Shown one piece after another: positions 18,040 to 28,459 of a stretch of 64,000 nt of DNA. Origin of the DNA: Chromatiales bacterium (ex Bugula neritina AB1) (GTDB lineage: Bacteria > Pseudomonadota > Gammaproteobacteria > Granulosicoccales > Granulosicoccaceae); NCBI GenBank assembly GCA_001730015.1, contig MDLA01000126.1, positions 186,001 to 250,000 of the forward strand. The letters are read 5' to 3'. Each line of letters starts with the position of its first letter. Position 1 is the first letter of the stretch. The position numbers and the translations under genes were made by a program. The notes under the pieces were generated by a model, which saw only the letters and a program-made list of their open reading frames with translations, searched no databases and was not told the DNA's origin.

Positions 18040-19830
18040 ATGCATGAGTTCCTAATCAAGCTCAGTGGTCGTTATCGCAGCGCTATAGAGAGCCATCCTG
18101 GCGGTGCAGAGATAACTGCGTTGCGGGAAGCGTTGGCTACGCTGACACTTGCTGAATCGGCTCTCGATAAAATAGCGCTGTGTGAAAGTAACCCGGAGTG
18201 CCCGCTGCAATTAGTCGTTGCCGGACCAACGCAAGTTGGAAAAAGCTCGGTAGTGAATCTGTTGTTGCAACAGCAATTGGCTGAAGCTAGCCCCATCGCC
18301 GGTTTTACTGTCCATTTGCAAGGCTATGCTGTTAGCGCAGAGGGTGATACGGCCAATCATCTGCAGGTGGAGTGGACATCGTCGTATTTTCGTGATCAGG
18401 CTGTTCAATCGCAGTGTGCCCTTGACCGCGATATTCTTGATGAATACTCCATTACTTCTGTTGCAGCGATACGCGCCAATCCCCTTTCGAATATTGTCGC
18501 CTGGGATACTCCGGATTTTGATTCGATAGAATCGTTTAATTATCGTCGCCCGGTGTTGCGTGCCGCAGCGTTGGCGGACCTGATTGTGTTTGTGGTGAGT
18601 AAGGAAAAGTACGCAGATAAATCAGTCTGGAACTACCTGGCTCTGTTACAGCAACTCAATGTGCCGGTGTTGGTGGTGATGAATAAAACATCTGTTCAGC
18701 ATCGCGAGGCGCTACAGGAATCCTTTTCACAAAAGTATACCCGGCTGCTGAAGAATAATAGCGAAGGTAAGCAGGATTCACCGGTGCCTGGATTACGCTT
18801 TATTGATGACTACGGAACTGAAACTGCAGCTGCGATGAGTAGTGCAGAAGTGGCTGAACTGCGAGATGTGATTGGCTCGGAACTCTCCCGGATAGCCACT
18901 ACAGCCCGAGATTCAGCAGTTTTACGCGCAGATGCTGTACGTTTTATGAAATCGCACTGGTCGCGATGGACCTCGCCACTGGATAGTCATTTCAGGTTAC
19001 AGCAGGAGTGGAACAAAGACGTCGATTCCATTTGTCACGAATTGCAACAAAGCTATGCCAATGAATATCTTGAGCATTCCCGTTACCGCGAGACATTTCA
19101 GTTAGCGCTTGCCGAATTATTAGTGCTGCTTGAAGTGCCGGGTGTGGCTGAGCCACTGGGCAGGATTCGCAGTCTGGTCACCTGGCCCGTCAGGAAGCTG
19201 TTGTCATCGGCCAAAGGAGCCCGTGAACCGCTTATAAAAGATGATCGAAGCGAAGAGCGTCGAATTCTCGATGAACTGGGCGAGCACGGGATGGCAATAT
19301 TTGCCAGTCGGATCGCCAGTCACCCGGATGATCGGGACTGGTGGGAGCTCGTTGAAAGGGCACTTGCCGGGCAGCAAGACACCCTTCTCAAAAACTACCA
19401 GAGCGGACTCGATAATTACCAGATTCTGTTGCAGGCGGAAATCGAAAGGGCCGCACGATCTCTATATCGTCGCCTGCAGGAGCAGCCGGCAACACTGAAC
19501 AGCTTGCGGGCTGCGCGGGTTTCAGCTGATGCGGCGGCAGTGGTGCTTGCCGTAAAATCCGGTGGTCTGGGGGCGGCTGATCTGATTATTGCCCCAGCTA
19601 TGTTGTCCTTGACAACCATGCTGACCGAAGGTGCGCTTGGTCAATACATGCAAACTGTTCAGAATCAGCTGCGTCGCTATCAACAACGTGAAGTGAGTGC
19701 ACTGATCGACCGGACTCTAGGCAAACCGTTGTATCCCTTGTCTGCTGCCGGTCGTGAAAAGGGGTTTGCAGCAATCGCAGAAAGAGAAATGAAGGCGGCA
19801 TGGGAAAAGCTGGAGTCAGGGGATGTCTGA
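18040..19830 (+). CDS. Large dynamin-like GTPase A (first of tandem pair)
   Basis: This 596-residue protein has an N-terminal GTPase domain: P-loop 'GPTQVGKSS' at 62-70, G3 region 'DTPDFDS' at 156-162 and G4 'NKTS' at 215-218. 'KEKYAD' follows the G3 strand. G3 has Asp where DxxG proteins have Gly. A long helical region with coiled-coil character follows. At about 495-540 there is a Gly/Ala-rich hydrophobic hairpin ('VKSGGLGAADLIIAPAM'), which could be a membrane-binding paddle. No signal peptide is present. The stop overlaps the start of GTPase B by 8 bases. Similarity of layout to tandem bacterial dynamins is an inference; function unknown. Confidence 0.8.
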   Translation: MHEFLIKLSGRYRSAIESHPGGAEITALREALATLTLAESALDKIALCESNPECPLQLVVAGPTQVGKSSVVNLLLQQQLAEASPIAGFTVHLQGYAVSAEGDTANHLQVEWTSSYFRDQAVQSQCALDRDILDEYSITSVAAIRANPLSNIVAWDTPDFDSIESFNYRRPVLRAAALADLIVFVVSKEKYADKSVWNYLALLQQLNVPVLVVMNKTSVQHREALQESFSQKYTRLLKNNSEGKQDSPVPGLRFIDDYGTETAAAMSSAEVAELRDVIGSELSRIATTARDSAVLRADAVRFMKSHWSRWTSPLDSHFRLQQEWNKDVDSICHELQQSYANEYLEHSRYRETFQLALAELLVLLEVPGVAEPLGRIRSLVTWPVRKLLSSAKGAREPLIKDDRSEERRILDELGEHGMAIFASRIASHPDDRDWWELVERALAGQQDTLLKNYQSGLDNYQILLQAEIERAARSLYRRLQEQPATLNSLRAARVSADAAAVVLAVKSGGLGAADLIIAPAMLSLTTMLTEGALGQYMQTVQNQLRRYQQREVSALIDRTLGKPLYPLSAAGREKGFAAIAEREMKAAWEKLESGDV

Positions 19831-21490
19831 ACAGGATGCGCGAAAGTTATACGCTGAGTGTCTGCAATTTACCCGCAAGCTGTCGACGACCGGGTGGATC
19901 GACGATATGGCAGGTGCTGTGTCGGTTACGGCCAGTCCGACAGATTTATTTTCCGGTGAAACTGAAGATCGGCCTCTGGTCGCGGGATTATTTGGTGGTA
20001 CCGGTGCAGGCAAGAGTGCGTTGTTAAACCGGCTTGCCGGTGCTGACATTGCGCGTACCGGTGTGGTGCGTCCGACATCAATGGAAATTACCGCCTATCT
20101 GCATGAAGATCATCGTATAGCGAAGTTACCCGAGGGTTTTCCGGTTGAGCAGTTCTCGGAACATCGCCATAGTAACCCGGCCTATCGCAATATAGTCTGG
20201 GTTGACATGCCCGACTTTGACAGTGAAGAAACTCAAAACCGGGATCAGGTGATGCAATGGATTCCGCATATTGATTTGCTGTTGTATGTGGTAACTCCAG
20301 AGCGCTATAAAGATGAGGAAGGCTGGCGCTTGCTATTGGAAAATGGTTACCGTCATGGCTGGTTGTTTGTGATGAACCAGTGGGATCGAGCAGTTGAGGA
20401 ACAGTTTCAGGATTTTCGAGCATTGCTGATGAAAGCAGGTTTCGCTGATCCCGTGATCTTTCGTACTGTTAGTAACGGCACTGAGCATGCGCAGGATAGC
20501 ACCAGTGACCTGGGTACTTTTGTCGTGAACTTGTCGGAACGGAAAACTGTCGCTCAGCTGGATGAAATGGGTTGGCTGGAGCGACTACGTCAGGCCCACG
20601 CTCGATTGCAAACGCAAATTGAAATTCTCCGGCAAGTGGAATTAAAAGACACACTGGTGTCCAGCTTTAGCGATCACTGGCACAGGGCAGGTTACGCAAT
20701 ACAGGCGAACCTGGAAATTCCTTTCAAAGAGTTCAGTGACGGTTTCAGCCGTAAGCAGCTGGGTCCTTTGAAAACCATGCTCAAATCGCTCGGTGGTCCC
20801 GCTGACAAAGAAACAGTCGCACCCCATGTTGCCAGTCGTACAGAGGTAAAGACCTTATGGGATGATTGGTCTGTCAAGCGGATAGCGGATTCCCTGAGCC
20901 AGTTTCAACTGGCCACCGAAGATCATGGTGTACCGCATAATCGCCTTAAATCCGTTACTTGCGAATTACTTGAATCAGTGACCGGCTCGATTCAAAAAGA
21001 GCTTGAAAAAGGTTTGCATGAGGCATTAAAGCGACCGGGTTCGACGTTTCAGCGACTCACAGCTCGCGTGTTAAAATATCTGGTTTTCCTGTTGCCGCTG
21101 GCGGCACTCGCCTGGGTCGGGTATCGAATCGTTGATGGCTTTATTGCCGGGGCAGAGGATCAAAGCGCTTATGTCAGTGTTAATTTTCTCATTAATGGCC
21201 TGATGCTAACCGGACTGGCCTGGCTTGTTCCCTGGGTGCTGGGCAGATTAATTGTTCCTTCCGTTCCCGGGTCGGTTTACCGGGGCCTGCAGAGTGCAGT
21301 TACTGAAGGGCTTTCGCAGAGCTCAGAAAAAATACTGCAGGAACTTACGTTGATTTCCGTCGAAAATAAAGAATTGCTAACTGAAGCCAGGCAGCTTTCA
21401 ATGGCGCTGGAGGCGACACATTCACGATCGGAAATTTTAGAAAATACCGAGTTGAAAAAAGTTCTGATGGCATATCCAGCTCTGTTATAG
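19823..21490 (+). CDS. Membrane-anchored dynamin-like GTPase B (second of tandem pair)
   Basis: This 555-residue protein starts at ATG 19823 inside the end of GTPase A. G1 is 'GGTGAGKSAL' at 58-67, G2 candidate 'RPTSME' near 83-88, G3 'DMPDFDS' at 128-134 and G4 'NQWD' at 185-188. A helical region of about 200 residues follows. Two transmembrane helices lie at about 415-440 and 450-478, then a C-terminal helical tail. The shared PDFDS switch motif shows it is related to GTPase A. The overlap implies translational coupling and fixed stoichiometry. A heteromeric membrane-remodelling pair is the simplest reading. Confidence 0.8.
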   Translation: MSEQDARKLYAECLQFTRKLSTTGWIDDMAGAVSVTASPTDLFSGETEDRPLVAGLFGGTGAGKSALLNRLAGADIARTGVVRPTSMEITAYLHEDHRIAKLPEGFPVEQFSEHRHSNPAYRNIVWVDMPDFDSEETQNRDQVMQWIPHIDLLLYVVTPERYKDEEGWRLLLENGYRHGWLFVMNQWDRAVEEQFQDFRALLMKAGFADPVIFRTVSNGTEHAQDSTSDLGTFVVNLSERKTVAQLDEMGWLERLRQAHARLQTQIEILRQVELKDTLVSSFSDHWHRAGYAIQANLEIPFKEFSDGFSRKQLGPLKTMLKSLGGPADKETVAPHVASRTEVKTLWDDWSVKRIADSLSQFQLATEDHGVPHNRLKSVTCELLESVTGSIQKELEKGLHEALKRPGSTFQRLTARVLKYLVFLLPLAALAWVGYRIVDGFIAGAEDQSAYVSVNFLINGLMLTGLAWLVPWVLGRLIVPSVPGSVYRGLQSAVTEGLSQSSEKILQELTLISVENKELLTEARQLSMALEATHSRSEILENTELKKVLMAYPALL

Positions 21491-21498
21491 CTGGCCAT

Positions 21499-22227
21499 TC
21501 AGGGTGTTCTGGCAAACACCCAGATTGATACACTGGCAGCGCCGGCCTGATACAAACTACTGGTCAATGATAAAGCCGTAGCTCCGGTCGTATAGACATC
21601 ATCGATTATTGCGATGTTTTTGCCCTGGATATTACCGATCACCTTAAAGGCTCTTTTTATATTTATATCACGGGCTTTTGCTCCCAGTCTGGACTGCGGA
21701 GTTTGCGCCGCCACCCTGATCACACTGTCATTGTCGATTTCAATTTCCAGTTTCTTGCTGACTAGTGTTGCTATTTGGAAGGCCTGGTTGTAGCCGCGCT
21801 CCAGTAATCGTTGCTTATGCAATGGAACAGGTATCAACAGGTCAGGGGTACTCTCTTTAAGGTGGGTTATTAAAGTATCGCTTAGTATTTCACCGATGAT
21901 ACGGCTGTACTTTAACTCGCCGGCAAACTTCAGGCGCTTGATCATGTAATCAACCGGCGGACGGTACAGGTAGGGCGCGATTGTTTCAATGACATCAGAA
22001 GGTGATCTCAGGCATTGGCCGCACAGTAGTTCGGAAGTTAAAACCGTTTGATTTGTAAGATCACTAACTGGCGACGCCGGCAGCGGTAAAGCACAGCGAG
22101 TACAGCAATAGCTATTCAGCGGTAAAAGCTGGCGGCAGAATTTACACAGATCCCTGCTGCCAGTTGATACCTCGTCGCAAAATACACAGGTCGACGGGAA
22201 TAAATGATTGTAAATTTTATGAAACAT
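21499..22227 (-). CDS. comF: ComF family phosphoribosyltransferase-like protein
   Basis: The 242-residue protein has an N-terminal zinc-finger region with CxxC pairs ('CVFC', 'CKFC', 'CTRC', 'CGQC') and a C-terminal type I phosphoribosyltransferase domain with the PRPP loop 'IAIIDDVYTTGAT'. ComF is needed for DNA uptake and recombination steps in naturally competent bacteria and is widespread in gammaproteobacteria. It is convergent with GTPase B, with eight bases between stops. bioB, a common neighbour, is not present. Confidence 0.92.
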   Translation of the reverse strand: MFHKIYNHLFPSTCVFCDEVSTGSRDLCKFCRQLLPLNSYCCTRCALPLPASPVSDLTNQTVLTSELLCGQCLRSPSDVIETIAPYLYRPPVDYMIKRLKFAGELKYSRIIGEILSDTLITHLKESTPDLLIPVPLHKQRLLERGYNQAFQIATLVSKKLEIEIDNDSVIRVAAQTPQSRLGAKARDINIKRAFKVIGNIQGKNIAIIDDVYTTGATALSLTSSLYQAGAASVSIWVFARTP

Positions 22228-22660
22228 ATAAATTGACGCTACAAAGTATCAGACGTCTGCAATGACAGCGTCGGATATCATATTACAGGTGTGTTGCTTA
22301 GCTGCTCTATCTCTATGAAATGTTGATTTTGAAGTGCCAACATGTGTTAGGATTAATACAGCCGTGTATGTTTTTTGAAATTGACTTTGGTCGACGCCGA
22401 AAAATGGCAAGGTCTTGTGCCATATGTTGCTGGAACGGAGAATTAAAAATACCGTGAAAGTTCCGGAGAAAAAACTCACTATTGGGTAGAACCCGAGAGT
22501 TGATTTTCAGAGTTGATTATTCCGGAACCAGGCAGCTTATGACGCAGCAATATCAAGTGAGCACGCACGCGTGTAATCTATGGGCGAGTAGGACGTTCGT
22601 TGAATAACCCCTACTTTAATAATACTGTTCAATCATGCAATCGCAAGTTGGAGTGATTCA
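22228..22660. other. 433-bp intergenic region without a called gene
   Basis: The region separates the divergent comF and OmpA-lipoprotein genes. It is A+T-rich and contains only weak short ORFs (a 76-codon one on the minus strand at 22249-22479 with no family resemblance). Promoters for both genes are expected here, but I could not pick a convincing consensus pair. Confidence 0.5.
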
Positions 22661-23329
22661 ATGCAAATAAAACTCCTGTCTGTCGCCATAGCTGCTGTGC
22701 TTATGACCGGCTGTGGCACATATTCAGGCGGCGCACCATCAGCATCAGGTTTCGTTAGCGGCGGCGGTTCAGCCGTTGCCACGAGCGATGGATGTCTGAA
22801 AACCGGAGGCTGGTCAGAAGGAGCCGAAGGTTGTGGTAGTGACGAAGAAGAAATGGTGTCTGAAAAGACAATGGATGCGGAACCCGAGGTAGCAGAAGCA
22901 CCGCCCCCGCCCCTGCCACCACCACCACCTCCTCCGCCGCCACCTCCACCACCAGCAGCTGCTCCGGAGCCTGCCAGTGTAGAGAAGGTTGTACTAAGTG
23001 GCCGTGCGTTATTTCCTTATGACTCAGCGCAGTTGACGTCGCAGGGTGACCGGGAAATGAGTACGCTTATAACGAAACTGGAAACGTATCAGGACATCGA
23101 ACTGGTTGATGTAGTCGGCCACGCTGACAGCACCGGGTCTGTGGAATACAACCAGGCGCTATCCGAGCGTCGTGCAGAGACGGTGAAAGGAAAGCTTGAA
23201 GGAGCATTCCCTCAGGTTCCGATTACGGCGACCGGCTTAGGTGAAACTGCACCTATCGCTGATAACAGCACGGAAGAAGGCCGCAGGCTTAACCGTCGCG
23301 TAGAAATTCGGGTTGAAGCGATTAACTAG
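22661..23329 (+). CDS. OmpA-family lipoprotein with polyproline linker
   Basis: The 222-residue protein starts 'MQIKLL' and has a lipobox 'LMTGC', so it is probably an outer-membrane lipoprotein. A Gly/Ser and acidic region is followed by a run of about 18 prolines broken by a single Leu (about residues 80-98), then Ala/Pro. An OmpA-like domain completes it ('ALFPYDSAQL', 'VGHADSTGS', 'NSTEEGRRLNRRVEI'). The proline run should need EF-P to be translated and would form a stiff spacer between membrane anchor and peptidoglycan. A strong terminator follows, so it is monocistronic. Confidence 0.9.
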   Translation: MQIKLLSVAIAAVLMTGCGTYSGGAPSASGFVSGGGSAVATSDGCLKTGGWSEGAEGCGSDEEEMVSEKTMDAEPEVAEAPPPPLPPPPPPPPPPPPPAAAPEPASVEKVVLSGRALFPYDSAQLTSQGDREMSTLITKLETYQDIELVDVVGHADSTGSVEYNQALSERRAETVKGKLEGAFPQVPITATGLGETAPIADNSTEEGRRLNRRVEIRVEAIN

Positions 23330-23361
23330 GTTTACTTAGTCCGTTTTAATCGTGAATTCAG

Positions 23362-23391
23362 AAAAGGCGGCCTGATAAGGCCGCCTTTTTT
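23362..23391 (+). terminator. Intrinsic terminator
   Basis: AAAAGGCGGCC and GGCCGCCTTTT form a perfect stem with loop TGATAA, followed by more T. It ends the OmpA-lipoprotein transcript. The A-run on the other arm makes it bidirectional, so it can also serve radC, which converges from the right. Confidence 0.9.
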
Positions 23392-23419
23392 GTATGCGAT
23401 TGTGTTTTCTTGTTAAAAA

Positions 23420-24094
23420 TCAGACATCGCCACGTTCTGCCAGAGATACCTGATAGCCGTCGCCGACAATAATATGATCGAGCACGCGGATCTCTACCAG
23501 TGCCAGGGCCTTTTTCAGTTTTGCGGTAATTTCTATATCTGCGCGGCTCGGCTCGGCGACGCCGGATGGATGATTGTGTGCAAAAATCACGGCGGCAGCA
23601 TTGTGTTTTAAGGCTGCCTTTACTACTTCGCGCGGGTACACCGAGGCACTGTCGATTGTTCCATTGAACAACTCCTGGTACGTGATAAGCCGGTGCCGGT
23701 TGTCGAGAAACAGGCAGGCAAAAACCTCGTTTTCAAGGTCCCTCATGTTTAGCGTTACTACGCTTTTAACCGCTTCAGGTGACTCAAGGAATTCGCGCTC
23801 TCCTGCGCGTCCGGTCTGGTAGCGTTTTGCCATTTCAAGTACAGCCGCTAATTGGGCGTACTTTGCCGGGCCCAGGCCACGGGTTCTGCAAAAACTCTGC
23901 TGATCAGCGTTTAAAAGCGGTACCAGCCCGCCATATTCATCGATGATATCGTGCGCAATTTCCACGGCGTTGCGTCCGGGAATGCCGGTGCGTACAAATA
24001 TAGCCAGCAGCTCTGCATCTGTAAGGGTATTTGCTCCGCGTAAAAGAAGTTTTTCGCGCGGGCGTTCACTACGGGGAAAATCTGGTATTGCCAT
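23420..24094 (-). CDS. radC: RadC family JAB-domain protein
   Basis: The 224-residue protein has an N-terminal helix-hairpin-helix-like part ('[19 protein letters not shown]') and a C-terminal JAB/MPN+ domain with the metal motif 'HNHPSG' followed by an Asp eight residues later ('SRAD'), plus an upstream Glu. Despite its name, a DNA-repair role is not established. It is divergent from coaBC with about 138 bases between starts, the same order as in Pseudomonas. Confidence 0.94.
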   Translation of the reverse strand: MAIPDFPRSERPREKLLLRGANTLTDAELLAIFVRTGIPGRNAVEIAHDIIDEYGGLVPLLNADQQSFCRTRGLGPAKYAQLAAVLEMAKRYQTGRAGEREFLESPEAVKSVVTLNMRDLENEVFACLFLDNRHRLITYQELFNGTIDSASVYPREVVKAALKHNAAAVIFAHNHPSGVAEPSRADIEITAKLKKALALVEIRVLDHIIVGDGYQVSLAERGDV

Positions 24095-24232
24095 AGAATG
24101 CGAGTGTTCAGCTTTTGTACAAGTTGAACGTTGTCGGCTGTCACACTTTGCTCATTTTGATAGGCACTTCTCTTTCGTAAAGATCCGGCAATTCGGGAAG
24201 CTTTCTATGGCCTTGCTGATACAATAATCACC

Positions 24233-25480
24233 ATGGCTTTAAATAATGTAAATATTCTAGTGGCTGTAACTGGCGGAATAGCGGCTTATAAATGCCCGGA
24301 GGTTATTCGCCGGCTGACTGAATACGGTGCCAGTATTCAGGTTGTTATGACAGAGTCTGCTCGCGAATTTGTCAAGCCACTGGTATTTCAGGCGGTCAGT
24401 GGCAATGCTGTACATGTTGATCTTCTCGATGATCAGGCAGAAGCAGGCATGGGGCATATAGAGCTGGCAAGATGGGCAGATGTAGTTTTGATCGTACCGG
24501 CAACCGCGAATACACTGGCACGTATGGCCTGTGGTGTGGCGGATGATTTACTCAGCACCATCTGCCTTGCTACCCGATCCCCGGTTATTGTTGCGCCGGC
24601 TATGAACAGTGTCATGTGGGAGCATCCGGCAACACAGGCAAACCTGAAAACCCTGCAATCACGGGGCATTATTCTATTAGCTCCGGAAGCAGGTTCTCAG
24701 GCCTGTGGAGAAACCGGGATTGGCCGTTTAATGGAGCCTGAAAAAATAGTTGAGTCATTGAAACAGATGGCTTGCGATGGTGGTCAGCTAACAATGAAAC
24801 ATGTCGCTCAAAGTACGGATTCCTCCCTGCTTAAAGGAGTGAAGGTTTTACTTACTGCAGGACCAACGCGGGAAGCCATCGACCCCGTGCGTTTTATCAG
24901 TAATCACAGCAGTGGCAAAATGGGCTTTGCACTCGCTAGAGCAGCGACGGATGCTGGTGCCGAGGTTACCCTGATAGCAGGCCCGGTAAAGCTTGAAACT
25001 CCGGGTGGCGTGAAGAGAATTGATGTGTCCAGCGCCTTGCAGATGCATGAGATCGCTCTATCAATTGCCGGGGAGTGCGATATATTTATATCCGTTGCTG
25101 CGGTAGCCGACTATCGTGTAGATGAAATCAAAGCGCAGAAGATCAAAAAAACCGGCGACGATATGACGCTCACCTTAATTCGAAACCCGGATATTCTAGC
25201 CGATGTCGCGAGTATGGAGACAAAGCCGTTTTGTGTCGGGTTTGCGGCAGAGACTGAAAACCTCGATGCCTATGCCCGAGGGAAATTACAGAAAAAAAAT
25301 CTCGATATGATTGTGGGCAATCTGGTCGGTGTCCAGAGCAGTGGCTTTAATAGTGATACAAATGCTGTGGACGTATTCTGGGGTAGTAGTGGTCACGTGG
25401 CCTATTCATCTCGTTCAAAAGAATCACTGGCAACAGATCTGATTACATTAATCGCCAGCCGTTATGGAGAGAGGCATTGA
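24233..25480 (+). CDS. coaBC: Bifunctional phosphopantothenoylcysteine decarboxylase/synthetase CoaBC
   Basis: The 415-residue protein contains both coenzyme A steps. The CoaC flavoprotein part (about 1-190) shows 'VTGGIAAYK', the catalytic H75 in 'GMGHIELA', '[12 protein letters not shown]' and C158 in 'GSQACGETG', at the same positions as in E. coli. The CoaB part (about 195-415) has '[17 protein letters not shown]' and 'NHSSGKMG'. It makes 4'-phosphopantetheine from phosphopantothenate, cysteine and CTP. Its stop overlaps the TTG start of dut. Confidence 0.96.
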   Translation: MALNNVNILVAVTGGIAAYKCPEVIRRLTEYGASIQVVMTESAREFVKPLVFQAVSGNAVHVDLLDDQAEAGMGHIELARWADVVLIVPATANTLARMACGVADDLLSTICLATRSPVIVAPAMNSVMWEHPATQANLKTLQSRGIILLAPEAGSQACGETGIGRLMEPEKIVESLKQMACDGGQLTMKHVAQSTDSSLLKGVKVLLTAGPTREAIDPVRFISNHSSGKMGFALARAATDAGAEVTLIAGPVKLETPGGVKRIDVSSALQMHEIALSIAGECDIFISVAAVADYRVDEIKAQKIKKTGDDMTLTLIRNPDILADVASMETKPFCVGFAAETENLDAYARGKLQKKNLDMIVGNLVGVQSSGFNSDTNAVDVFWGSSGHVAYSSRSKESLATDLITLIASRYGERH

Positions 25481-25932
25481 GTATTTCAATGCAGGTTAAA
25501 GTTCTTGATCACCGACTGGGTCAATCGATCCCGCTACCGCAGCGCGCAAGTGATGGTTCGGCCGGGCTGGATCTGCATGCCTGCCTAGACGATACACTAG
25601 AGATGAAACCCGGAATGGTCGAACTGATCCCAACTGGGTTTGCGCTGTACCTGGAAGATCCAAGGTTAGCAGGTATGCTTTTGCCACGATCCGGTCTTGG
25701 TCACAAACATGGAATAGTACTGGGAAATCTTGTTGGGCTAATCGATTCCGATTATCAAGGGCAACTGTTCGTATCGTGTTGGAACCGGTCGAGCGCCGTA
25801 TACCGGGTAAGGCCGGGGGAGCGGATTGCCCAGTTGGTTATCGTGCCCGTAATTCAACCCGAACTTGAAATTGTTGAAGAATTTATCAGTTCCGGGAGAG
25901 GGGATGGCGGTTTCGGTTCCTCTGGTCGGTGA
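25477..25932 (+). CDS. dut: dUTP diphosphatase
   Basis: The trimeric dUTPase has 151 residues from TTG 25477, or 147 from ATG 25489. The TTG overlaps the coaBC stop in TTGA and has GGAGAGAGG just upstream, so coupling is likely whichever codon is used. The five dUTPase motifs are present, including 'GSAGLDLHA', '[11 protein letters not shown]', '[11 protein letters not shown]', 'GERIAQLVI' and the Arg/Gly-rich C-terminal '[12 protein letters not shown]'. It prevents uracil incorporation and supplies dUMP. Confidence 0.95.
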   Translation: MSISMQVKVLDHRLGQSIPLPQRASDGSAGLDLHACLDDTLEMKPGMVELIPTGFALYLEDPRLAGMLLPRSGLGHKHGIVLGNLVGLIDSDYQGQLFVSCWNRSSAVYRVRPGERIAQLVIVPVIQPELEIVEEFISSGRGDGGFGSSGR

Positions 25933-26061
25933 GGTTGCGCTGGACATTCACATTCCGGCGAACAATTTAAACGGCATCAGGGTTGTGGCGGGTTTTGTGC
26001 TTTTTGCCGTAGGCTTACCATTTCATTAGAAAAAAATTCAATTAAAAATTAGAGGTAGTGC

Positions 26062-27435
26062 ATGAATATTGACGCTTCAATTTTCCGCGCGTACGACATT
26101 CGAGGTGTTGTTGCCGATGCCTTGACACCGGATGCAGTCGAACAGATCGGCCGGGCGTTTGGCAGCGAATCACTGGCGCGGGGAAATTCCACAGTTGCGC
26201 TGGCGCGTGACGGTAGATTGTCTGGTCCGGCACTCGTTGAAGCGTTAGCAAAAGGTATTCAAAGTACGGGTTGCGATGTAATCAATATAGGTATGGTGCC
26301 AACCCCTGTGCTCTATTTTGCCACCTACCATCTCGAGACAGGCACTGGAATCATGGTGACTGGCAGTCACAACCCGCCCGAGTACAACGGCCTGAAAATG
26401 ATGATCGGCGGCGATACGCTTTTCGGTGAAGGTATTCAGGGACTTTACCAGCGGCTGGTCGCTGATGATCTGGCGACGGGCGCGGGTAGTTTTTCCGAAC
26501 AAGATGTTCTCGATGCCTATCTAGACCGCATTATTGGTGATATAAAAATTTCGCGTAAGATGCGAATTGCCACAGATTGCGGTAATGGCGTAGCTGGTGT
26601 TTGTGCTGCGGCGCTTTTCCGGAAGCTCGGCTGTGAGGTTCATGAGTTGTTTTCAGAGGTGGATGGTACCTTCCCCAATCATCATCCCGATCCAGCCAAG
26701 GTTGAAAATCTGCAGGATATCTCAGCGCTGGTTGAGAGCGAGCGACTGGAACTGGGTCTGGCATTTGATGGCGATGGAGACCGCGTTGGTGTCATCGACG
26801 ACAGAGGGCAAATTATCTGGCCGGATCGTCAGATGATTTTATATTCTCGCGACATTCTCGATCGCAGTCCGGGTGCGAAAATCATCTACGATGTGAAATG
26901 TTCACGGTTACTTCCGCAGGCGATTGAACAGGCCGGCGGTCAACCCGAAATGTGGAAGACCGGCCATTCGTTCGTAAAAGCCAGAATCAAAGAAACCGGT
27001 GCTGCCCTGGGTGGTGAGATGAGTGGGCATATCTTTTTCAAGGAGCGCTGGTATGGCTTCGATGACGCTTTATATTCAGCAGCGCGGCTGCTGGAGATTG
27101 TCTCGCGCGACCCTCGTTCAGTCAGTGAAATCTTTGGCGAGATTCCCGACAGCGTAAATACACCGGAGCTCGGTATCAAGTTTGCCGAGGGAGAACATCA
27201 TAAATTTATGGAGTCGTTTGTCAGAGATTCTGTTTTTGAGGGTGCAAAACTCACCACCATCGACGGACTTCGAGCCGATTTCAGTGATGGGTGGGGCTTG
27301 GTCCGGGCATCAAATACGACGCCATCACTTGTAATTCGATTTGAAGCTGATTCACAATCAGCACTTGATCAGATCCAGTCCCGGTTTAGAACAGCCATGC
27401 GCGCGGTTCAATCAGATCTGGAACTTCCTTTCTAA
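26062..27435 (+). CDS. algC: Phosphomannomutase/phosphoglucomutase AlgC-type
   Basis: This 457-residue alpha-D-phosphohexomutase has the phosphoserine loop 'TGSHNPPEYNG' with S102, the Mg2+ loop 'DGDGDR' at about 236-241, the sugar loop 'GEMSGH' at about 318-323 and the phosphate loop 'RASNTTP' near 424. AlgC-type enzymes interconvert mannose- or glucose-6-P and -1-P for polysaccharide precursors. Gene order coaBC-dut-algC-argB matches Pseudomonas. 'AAAAATT' and 'GAGGTAGTG' precede the ATG. Confidence 0.95.
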   Translation: MNIDASIFRAYDIRGVVADALTPDAVEQIGRAFGSESLARGNSTVALARDGRLSGPALVEALAKGIQSTGCDVINIGMVPTPVLYFATYHLETGTGIMVTGSHNPPEYNGLKMMIGGDTLFGEGIQGLYQRLVADDLATGAGSFSEQDVLDAYLDRIIGDIKISRKMRIATDCGNGVAGVCAAALFRKLGCEVHELFSEVDGTFPNHHPDPAKVENLQDISALVESERLELGLAFDGDGDRVGVIDDRGQIIWPDRQMILYSRDILDRSPGAKIIYDVKCSRLLPQAIEQAGGQPEMWKTGHSFVKARIKETGAALGGEMSGHIFFKERWYGFDDALYSAARLLEIVSRDPRSVSEIFGEIPDSVNTPELGIKFAEGEHHKFMESFVRDSVFEGAKLTTIDGLRADFSDGWGLVRASNTTPSLVIRFEADSQSALDQIQSRFRTAMRAVQSDLELPF

Positions 27436-27441
27436 ACGGTT

Positions 27442-27463
27442 CCCGGCAGACAACGCTGCCGGG
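27442..27463. other. Hairpin between algC and argB
   Basis: CCCGGCAG and CTGCCGGG form a perfect 8-bp stem with loop ACAACG. No U-tract follows, so it is not a standard terminator; it could attenuate transcription or protect the algC mRNA end. Confidence 0.4.
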
Positions 27464-27488
27464 GGCGGAATTCAGCCCCGGAGCTTGA

Positions 27489-28373
<885 letters not shown>

Positions 28374-28459
28374 TCAGCGGTAGTATGATGAGGCAGTTAA
28401 ACCAACTGTCTCATTTAAGTAGTTTTAACGTCCCGCCAGCATCAGTCGCGGATGGGCTG

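Noticed and set aside
22249..22479. 76-codon minus-strand ORF upstream of comF
   Set aside because: No domain or conservation evidence; it occupies the divergent promoter region.
23420..24094. radC as a sign of a prophage or genomic island
   Set aside because: The gene sits in the conserved radC-coaBC-dut-algC-argB order and has no phage neighbours.
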